Assembly (NCBI GenBank): GCA_026075535.2
Contig: AP026548.1
Location: 1,798,001-1,862,000 of the forward strand
Source of the DNA: Tricholoma matsutake
Lineage: Eukaryota; Basidiomycota; Agaricomycetes; Agaricales; Tricholomataceae
DNA: 64,000 bases
Direction of reading: 5' to 3'
Below the pieces are notes generated by a model. The model saw nothing but the letters and a program-made list of their open reading frames with translations. It searched no databases and was not told the origin of the DNA. Positions 55,509 to 62,915 of this stretch are shown here, one piece after another. The position numbers and the translations under genes were made by a program. Within the stretch, counting starts at the first letter, position 1; each line of letters begins with the position of its first letter.

Positions 55509-55765
55509 CCTATGAGCAGCTGCCCATAGGGTGGTTTGTGGGTGCAGATGATGAGGGGGATGAACGACAAGGGTGACAAAATGACAAGGGGAAAGGGAAA
55601 TGATGACCAGAAGGGGAGACAATGGCAACACCTGCCCCATGCACGCCTATGAGCATCTGCTCATAGGGTGTTTAAGGGGAGGGGGAGGGAGGGAGGGGAT
55701 GATGGACAAACACTGCCACCAACATATGATGCACCCACCACCAGCCTCATGAGCAACTGCTCATG
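55509..55765 (+). repeat. Three GAGC..GCTC hairpins
   Basis: 55509-55530 CCTATGAGC..GCCCATAGG; 55646-55667 CCTATGAGC..GCTCATAGG; 55748-55765 CATGAGC-AACT-GCTCATG. They lie upstream of the transposase start, in the same element. Confidence 0.75.
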
Positions 55766-55920
55766 GGGTGGACAGTGGGTGGAACGATGAGGGAGGGGAG
55801 ATGAGGGAGGGGAGGGAAGTCACAGGGGAGGCAAGGTGAGGGAGGCAAGACATGATGGAGATGAGAGGGAGGGGAAACAATGAGACAGGGCTGATGAGAC
55901 AGCCAACACGATGCACCACC

Positions 55921-55959
55921 ACCCCCTCCCCCCCATTTTGCAGGGGGTGGTTTTTTTTT
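55921..55959 (+). terminator. GC hairpin followed by T-run
   Basis: ACCCCCTCCCCCCC, ATTTTG, then CAGGGGGTGG and nine T. Same layout as 33088 and 36799. Confidence 0.45.
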
Positions 55960-56135
55960 GTAGAATTCAAAATAGTATAATTAAATAGTATAATTAATTC
56001 TCCCCCCCACATTTGCGTGGGGTTTTTAAAAAAAATCTATATTAGCTATCTACTCCCTCGCGAAGATGTGAGGGCTCAATAAGTGAAGTAATCTTAAGTG
56101 CTATAAATGGACTTTATATTACATGTTTATTAATG

Positions 56136-56225
56136 CTCCTGTGGCTCAACTGGTTGAGCACTTGTTTGGTGGTCATGTGGCTTACATATCCCCAGGTCTG
56201 GGATTCAATCCCTGCTCTGCCCATT
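56136..56225 (+). repeat. tRNA-like segment, outward (right end)
   Basis: Box A TGGCTCAACTGG (56142-56153) and box B GGGATTCAATCCC (56200-56212). It matches 37168-37256 in sequence and position relative to the element end. Confidence 0.65.
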
Positions 56226-56502
56226 TATTTTGTAAGCACTTTCACCAAAGTTAAGTCTTCCAAAATGGTGTGGTATTCTGACTACCTGTTGGAATTGCAT
56301 AGGACTTTACTTGGAATTTACTAGGAATTTCTTGGAAATAAGAGTACATGGTCATCAAGATACATTCCGATCGGATTCCTATTGGACTCCTAGGACTAGT
56401 ATCAGACTAGTAGGACTCCTATCAGATTCTGATCGGACTCCTATTGGAAAACTCAGACTCCTAGGACTCCGATAGGAATACGGGGGGGAGTGCAAAGTCT
56501 TG

Positions 56503-56893
56503 AAGATTCCATGCATGCAGTAGGTGAGGTAGTTTTTGTGTAGTCATTGCCGTAAATCTGTTTGAACCCTTTGAAAACAAGGTGTACCTTCCAATGCACT
56601 GGAGTGCCATCCTCATTTTGTTTGATGTGGAAGACTGGGCGACCCTTATGTATGCGGTGCCCCCATGGTACGTTGGCTCTTGGAACTAATTTGTAGACTT
56701 GCATGTCTTTTAAGGACTTGAGTTCCTCATGGTAGCCTTCCTCCCAATGCTCAGAGTCTGCTGAGTCCTGGGCTTCCTCCCAGGTATGCAGGTCATCTTT
56801 GAATTGTAGTGATCCGGGATCTATATCAGACACCTCCAAAATCAATGTGTGTAATTGATGTGCTTGATCACCAAGTATAGGGTCTTTGATCAA
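56503..56893 (-). pseudogene. Copia 3 reverse transcriptase start
   Basis: The minus strand reads DSEHWEEGYHEELKSLKDMQ, VYKLVPRANVPWGHRIHKGR, VHWKVHLVFKGFKQIYGNDY and TKTTSPTACMESSRL, the N-terminal third of copia RT (canonically W..A...E...L). It stops exactly at the inserted element; the YVDD region is absent. Confidence 0.85.
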
Positions 56894-57027
56894 TTGCTGA
56901 TCAGCTCAATCATGATTGACAGGTGTAGGTGTGATGACATCATGGAGCCCTTCCAAGATTTGCTTCTGTTCTGTATGTTGCTCCTTTATATGCTCTGTGG
57001 ATTCTCGTGAATTATGGATAGCTCAAC

Positions 57028-58480
57028 CTAGTCTAGTGCTGGGCCTCTATTTGGATGTTTATTGGTAGGAATTGGCACTCTGGTGGATCTGTGTGGTTCT
57101 GAGGCTCCTGGCTCAGGAGTGTCTGTTGCAACAGGCTCATCTATGGGTACGTCATCAACAGGTCCTGTGTTGGGTACAGTGATGTCATCATCATGGATGT
57201 CGACAGGGATGAAAGTCGACGGAGGAGTCTCTTCTGTTTGACCTGGTGCATTGTGTGGTACAGGTGACAGTACATGGCCGTTATGGCTTTCGACAAAACT
57301 GACATGGTATGAGATATACACCTTGCCAGTTTTCTGATCATAACAGAGATACACTTTTGATTTGAGCTCATAGCCAATGAGTACACATTTGATTGAATGT
57401 TCATAAATTTTTGGGTTGTTTCTGTTCTGGATAAAAATGTATGCTTTACAACCAATCTCCCTCATGTAAGAGTAATCAGGTTGCCATCCGTGCCATTTCT
57501 CCCAAGGGGTAGAGCCTTTTAGTGAACTTGTTGTAGTCTTGGCATGCAGGAGAGAAGCCATTAAGTAAAGTTCATCCCAAAGATAAGGCGGTAAGTTGGT
57601 GTAAATGCGCATGGTGTGTGCCTTCCCCATTAGCATCCTGTGCATACATTCAACACAACCAATGTGAGCTGAAGTATAAGGTGCACTGAATTTATGATCA
57701 GTTCCTCTCACCTTTAGCCAGGTTTCAACTTTGTGTGACCTGAGTTTGCCATTGTCTGTGATGTATGTCTCCACTTGCAGGCCAGTCTCCTTTTCTCATG
57801 CTAGCTCCCATGCCTTGAGTTCAGGAAATGCATCATCCTTATGGTTAAGTGGTATGGACCATGGGTGTGAGGTATAATCATCCACGATATTCATGATGTA
57901 TGAATTCCCAGAATGTGACTTTACATCATGCGGTCCTGAAAGATCTACCCAAACTTTTTCCAACTTTCGTGTAGCCCTATGTCCTTCCCCCTCTGTGTGC
58001 TTCTTAGGAACAGGTGAGCAGGTCCATTTTCCAAGGATGCAAGATTTGCATTTAGGAGGTTTAAAGGAGGATTATGCAGGCATACCAGCAATTGTCCCTT
58101 TTCATGCCATGCCTTGCAAAGCTTGATAGTTTGTGTGCCCTAGATGATGATGCCAGGTGATAATGTTAGGGGCTGAGTGGACAGTGAAGACATGTTCAGC
58201 AGAGGCGGAGTGTAGTAAGAGAGAATAAAGTTTCTTGTTGGGTGACAGGATGCCTCAGGCTATGTGGGCACCAGTGGACTTATTTGTGATCCAGCATGAC
58301 GATTCATCAAAATGCACTACAGCATTTGAATCCTTTGTAAGCAAGCTAACTGAGATCAAGCCCACCACCGCATTTGGAACATAGAGTGCATCACATAAAA
58401 TGATTGATGTGCCTTGGGCAATGTGGGGTTTGATATCTCCCATGCCGATTGTGGAGATAGAAGAACCCCCAACACCTCAA
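57028..58480 (-). pseudogene. Copia 3 integrase
   Basis: The minus strand reads GDIKPHIAQGTSIILCDALY, VPNAVVGLISVSLLTKDSNA, ITWHHHLGHTNYQALQGMA (GAG-pre-integrase H..H), CKSCILGKWT, VWVDLSGPHDVKSHSGNSYI and DDYTSHPWSIPL. Then ETYITDNGKLRSHKVETWLK with second Asp, SAPYTSAHIGCVECMHRMLM (the Glu of the triad, usually NGVAER, is not clear), and KAYIFIQNRNNPKIYEHSIK. Stops near 58255, 58070 and 57800 separate it. Confidence 0.8.
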
Positions 58481-58485
58481 ACTGA

Positions 58486-58998
58486 TCATGGGGTAATAGT
58501 GTGAAGTGTGATGAAATCTGATTGATCAGGAGAGATATGGATGGTGGCTCCAGTGTCAACATAAAATGGGTGATTGTGGATGGAGATGGGAGTGCATTGG
58601 GCTTGGTTGAGTGGGGCAACTGTAAAAGTGTCCACAGTCACTGGTACAGAATTATTGGTCCAATTGACCAAGGTATGGAACTCCTCCTTGGTCACAAACC
58701 AACCCTCATACTCAACTTCCTCAATAGTCCCATGAGGAAGGGGGTTGCTAGCCAGGCCAGCAAATTCTCCTGGAATTGTCTCAGCTGTGTTCAAAGCAGC
58801 AGAATCAATCATGACAGTGAATGCCTGACCAGTGTTGTCCTTCACGGTAATGGGGACCTTTGAGGTAGACTTGGGAGCTCTAGTATTGGATGTCTGTTTG
58901 TTGTACCACTGCTTCCTTGCAGCTTTTGATTCCTCAATTGTACTTCCTTCCATACCCCCGCCTTTTGAGATACAATACTCTTTAGTGTGTGGGGGCAT
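58486..58998 (-). CDS. Copia 3 Gag tail and protease
   Basis: 170 open codons continuing, after a frame change, from CSNCKCPHTLKEYCISKGGG (a CCHC knuckle ending in the usual KGGGMEG). The protease motif is HPFYVDTGATIHISPDQSDF; DTG replaces the usual DSG but keeps the catalytic Asp. Confidence 0.8.
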   Translation of the reverse strand: MPPHTKEYCISKGGGMEGSTIEESKAARKQWYNKQTSNTRAPKSTSKVPITVKDNTGQAFTVMIDSAALNTAETIPGEFAGLASNPLPHGTIEEVEYEGWFVTKEEFHTLVNWTNNSVPVTVDTFTVAPLNQAQCTPISIHNHPFYVDTGATIHISPDQSDFITLHTITP

Positions 58999-59084
58999 TT
59001 ACAGTTGCTGCAGATCGTAGTCCCAGGAGGCCTGACCAGTTTGGATGTCGCAGCTAGAGCAAGGGAAGGGGATGTATCAGTACG

Positions 59085-60049
59085 TCAGTCATTGTCCTGG
59101 AGAGACTGTTCACTTTCCAAAAAGAAGTGAATATACTTGGATGTGTATGGTGCAGACAGCATAGATGCAGCAATGTCATGGGAAATAATGGAATGCACAT
59201 GAGGAAAATGTGAACTGAGGGAATTCAAAAGTGTGATACAGCATAAGAGGTCAGAGGTAATATCTCCCATAGCAAATGCACACTCAATAAGTGTGCAGAT
59301 CCATTCAGCCATTTTGGGGAGAGGTGTATTCAGCGTGCACTGGATAGAGAGTGCTTGCTGTAATAAAGTGACTTGCCTAACTGGTCCTTCCTTCTGATGA
59401 CGGTTCCATAGGATCTCCCAGTTCATTTTCACAGATTTCAAAGAATCTAAGAAGGAGCGTTCAGACGATGCTACCCCAGAGGCAATGAAAGTGTATGCAA
59501 GGCAGGAATTAGCCTTCCAATTAGATAGAGCATGGGGTTTGTTAGAGGCAGGCTCTGGTACTTCACTAGGGAACTGCATGGGTTTTACCCGCGGGTTTCC
59601 CACGCTTTTATTTCCTAATTTATTCAATGAGTTTTGCATGAAAAACCATGAAAAAAATATTTTCTGGAAGCTTTTTGTTGGCTCTTTGTGATCTAACACA
59701 TAAAACAATATTTGGGTGACATCTGTCATGTGACAAGGTCGAAAATAAATTATTTTGTCTCTTGTATCACAAGCAGCCATTGAATAGCTATCAGAAAATC
59801 ATTTTTTCATGAGTTTTCATCCAAAACTCATTGAATAAATTAGGAAATAAAAGCATGGGAAACCCATGCAGTTCCCTATAATTCACCAGTGACAAATTCA
59901 AAAAGTCCATTGAGGGACAAAGTGATGCTGATATCCTCCTTCCATTCTTTGTAGTTGGATTTAAGTTTATTGAGCTTGTCCCTGGAGCATTGAGTGGAAA
60001 GCTGTATAAGGGAAATGGATGGGGGGTGAGGTTCGGTGGGTGCAGTCAT
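59085..60049 (-). pseudogene. Copia 3 Gag, split by a MITE
   Basis: The likely start is the ATG at 60049 (MTAPTEPHPPSISLIQLSTQ), then LNKLKSNYKEWKEDISITLS and LNGLFEFVTGEL. A 308-bp MITE follows, then VPEPASNKPHALSNWKANS, MNWEILWNRHQKEGPVRQVT and FAMGDITSDLLCCITLLNSL, typical of the copia UBN2-like gag core. Confidence 0.75.
59569..59876. mobile_element. Mariner/Stowaway-type MITE, 308 bp
   Basis: Inverted ends of about 75 bp start GGGAACTGCATGGGTTT, flanked by TA on both sides (59567-59568, 59877-59878). It interrupts copia 3 gag. Confidence 0.8.
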
Positions 60050-60263
60050 TCTGGCAAGCAAAAATAAAAGACAAAGATGAGATGGTAGGCGAGAGGGAGA
60101 TTTGACTCGAGTAGGAGACAAAGGGATCTAACATGCATGACACGTGCTGATAAGATATTGATAGAACAATTTGATCAAAGAAACACGCAACAAGGCACAG
60201 AGCGGTCAAGTGGCTAGGCAAGATATCTATCATCACTACATGTGACAGAAGTGGCCCATAACC

Positions 60264-60591
60264 TATAGAAATCCAACCTAGATAATACATGAATAAGCTC
60301 AGTCTGTGTATAACAGACTATATATTTGTACCTAGATAATGCACAAATAAGCTATAAATAGTACAGTAAGTGATCTGATCAAAGTGAGCCCTAGCAAATC
60401 TACTCACCTCAGTCTGTGTATAATGGACTGAGGTGTCTATGTCTATCTAGTTGAATATATATACCATGAGTATGACAATGGAAAATATGATAAAGAGACT
60501 ATTAGAAAGGAATATGGACAAGGGGAAATATGCATCATTTTGTGTGCTATAATTAGCATGATGCATCAAATTCATGGTGTGGATCTCGACA
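60264..60591 (-). repeat. 5' LTR of copia 3
   Basis: 328 bp; see copia 3. Confidence 0.9.
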
Positions 60592-60596
60592 CATAC

Positions 60597-61320
60597 CTGT
60601 AGCCCAGCAGCTGTTATCATGGTTTCTGCTGCCTTCGTTATGTCTGTAAGCCATAGGGTCGGGATTACTGAATTCGGAAAATTCTATATGAACTTCTTGA
60701 GCACATCTGCAAATGCAACAACAACAAGCCCTCATTTAGGGATGACCAGTCCATTTGCTCGTGAACCCAGTGTAATCTCAAGCTCTCAATTGATAGCAGC
60801 CTCTTCTCCAGCATCTTCAATCCAGTCTGAATCCAGGTTGAAGTTGTTGAAGTTATATGGAGAGGGTTTGAGAGCAATTGGTAGGGATACTGGCAATGCA
60901 AGAAGATAAGAGCGGAGAGTGTTGATCTGCTCAGCAATCATGCTAGTGAATGCAGAGTTTTTCTGTACTTTTTGAGGATTGTTAGAGCCTGTTAGAGCCT
61001 AATAATTTCTCAGGGAATTACTTATTTGAATTACTGACATAAGCTAATTTACCCTAATTGACATGGCATTTTCGGCCAAGATGAAATTGACACTAATTTA
61101 CCTAGGCTAATTTACCATCAGCTAATTAGCCTTGCCTGCTTCCCCAAACACCAACAGGGGGTACTGTCAATGTCGCTGAAGATCCAGGAAGAATCACAGA
61201 CAGATCTTTGTTAGTAGCCACAGGAGGAGGCACTGTCATAGTCATTGTAGGAATTTTGGGAGGATCAGACAAGATCTGAGAATGTTGATGAAAAAAAGGA
61301 CTGACAGTGTCTGTCAACAT
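60597..61320 (-). pseudogene. Decayed coding region right of copia 3
   Basis: The minus strand shows MLTDTVSPFFHQHSQILSDP (61320), then after an AT-rich 130-bp insertion with TAATTTACC/GGTAAATTA motifs (60995-61130), RSYLLALPVSLPIALKPSPY, ADVLKKFI and NFPNSVIPTLWLTDITKAAE. Because the target duplication of copia 3 joins it to the sequence before 52490, it may be the upstream part of the hAT-type gene. I do not recognise the domain. Confidence 0.4.
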
Positions 61321-61394
61321 GAAGGGATGGGGAAGAAAGAAGGGGGAAGCATATCTTCTTTGTGCCCTTCTTAACCTCTGCTGTGCACAGACCT

Positions 61395-62087
61395 TGTTAA
61401 GACTATAGGTCCTTAACTCAGCCTTGGCTTCATGTGTCGCAGTTGGAGGCTTTCCAACTGTATCGGTATCGCACTAGGAGACTTTCCTAGTGTATCGGGC
61501 TTCCTGCCTTTACTTGGGTACTTCCTCAAGTAGTCACGGCTATCCGTACTCAGAGGCTTTCTGAGTAGACCGTTCATTTGTGTATCACAGTTAGAGGCTT
61601 TCCAACTGTCGAGTTCGGGTTATCACAGCTAGGGGCTTCCTAAGCTGTCGAGTTCAAGTGTATCACAACTAAGGGACTTCCTTAGTTGTCGAGTGTTCTG
61701 GTTGAGTTTAAGACCATTGGTTGAATTAGGTCAAGCTAGAGAATACAGACAGTATTACTACAGCTTATATACGGTTTGAAGATGTCTATCGTCCAATCGG
61801 AGTGTAGGATTGTTATCAAGTATAAATAGAAAGAACAATAGAAAAGACAGGCCTCATGCCTTGCATGAGGCATCCGATGTCATGGAGTGCTGCGGCGCAG
61901 CATGTCGATTGTGAGGGTCCGATGTCACAGACCTCAAGTGAAGGGGGTGTCGTACCACGGTGCATGTGGGAGTGGTTCGGGTGCATGGAGTCATCATGCA
62001 TCAGGGCGTCTGCCGTCGGAGGAGAGTCAAGTCGAATGGAAAAATGAACTGCTCGTACTTGTGGGTTCTTGTAGACAAATCATAAAA
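61395..62087 (-). repeat. 3' LTR of gypsy 3
   Basis: 693 bp starting TGTTAAGACTATAGG. Matches the solo LTR at 8406-9139; the far tip has decayed to CATAAAA. Confidence 0.85.
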
Positions 62088-62199
62088 TCACCTCCCGTCT
62101 ATCTTCGAAGTCACCGACTTCGATTTCGAACTATTCTCCCCGTCTTTCTACACTTCTCCATAGGGTTCCCCGGTCATGTTTGCTATCGCTTCATCATCA

Positions 62200-62873
62200 A
62201 AGTCATCGTATCCCGCCTCAAGGAAGTCTAGTCGTCTTCGTGCCTCCTCCTGTTCTTTCTGCTGCCATGTCGGGCAGTCAGGGCTGTAGTGCCCAGGGCC
62301 TCATTGTTTGCAGTACCTGCAGATGTGCTTCTGGCAGATCAGGCCGAAATGTCCGATCTGGTGGCAAATGAAGCACCTGGCGCTTCTCATATGGGGAGGG
62401 GACCATGGTGGTTGGGTCGATTGAGGTTCGGGTTCTGGCGTGGTGAGGTCGATGATTGCTAGGGAGGTGTTCGTCTGGTTGCTTGTAGAAGGGGAGGCGT
62501 TTCCAGAGGCGGTGCGTGTTGTTCTTCTGTTTTTCTGCCTGTTGTAGGGCGAGGGGGAGTTTCATTGGCATCTGGGGTGATCTGTGGGAGTGTGAGGGTT
62601 TCTTTCAACTGCTCTCATTCTGTCTGACCATGCGTTGGTCATGTCTTGGATAGCCTGTTCGATACCGAGGTCATCGGCGTCATTCATGGCTTCTTCTAGG
62701 TTTCTCTTCATTCGGTCAATAGTGCTCTGATAGTAGAAGCATATTCTCGCGAGATGATATCTGGCTGGGTCGTGGGCGAGGTGGGTGCGGAGGGTGTCGA
62801 TGTTCGATGGGTCTCGTAGGAATTGTTTGTTGAAACGTCGTTTGGGGGGTATGACGGGTGTCTGCTCTGCCAT
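62200..62873 (-). pseudogene. Gypsy 3 extra ORF with zinc knuckles, downstream of pol
   Basis: Starts MAEQTPVIPPKRRFNKQFLR 43 nt after the pol stop. A helical region follows (YYQSTIDRMKRNLEEAMNDA), then TGA, a Ser/Thr/Pro linker with LAIIDLTTPEPEPQS, and the knuckle RCFICHQIGHFGLICQKH (CX2CX4HX4C). A second pair, CRYCKQ, is followed by a TGA and GPGHYSPDC. About 220 codons with two in-frame TGA codons. It looks gag-like but sits after integrase, the place of env-like or accessory ORFs. Whether gypsy 3 also has an upstream gag cannot be seen here. Confidence 0.65.
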
Positions 62874-62915
62874 GTCGGGGTGTGGGTTCTTGGTTCTGGG
62901 GGGGTTCTACAGCTG

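Larger units (their letters stand above)
52958..56502 (-). mobile_element. CTTTACACT-ended element with cysteine-cluster transposase, chimeric
   Basis: Left end AGTAATTTACACTGCCC with GTGTGGAGTC/AGTCTG subterminal repeats; right end (inverted) CAAGACTTTGCACTCCCCCC with ATCGGACTCC/TAGGACTCC repeats. The tips resemble elements A and B, but the two subterminal arrays differ, the flanks show no matching duplication, and copia RT sequence between the flanks is gone. It is therefore best explained as two related insertions fused by recombination. It holds the transposase gene, cargo hairpins (55509-55765), a T-tailed hairpin (55921) and an outward tRNA-like segment (56136). Confidence 0.65.
52491..60591 (-). 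mobile_element. Ty1/copia element 3 with nested elements, 8.1 kb
   Basis: LTRs 52491-52825 and 60264-60591, with the exact 5-bp duplication CATAC (52486-52490, 60592-60596). On the minus strand the LTR starts TGTCGAGATC. Order: gag, zinc knuckle, protease, integrase, RT start, then the cysteine-cluster transposase element, then the last residues of RNase H and the 3' LTR. Most of the RT and RNase H is missing at that junction. Confidence 0.9.
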
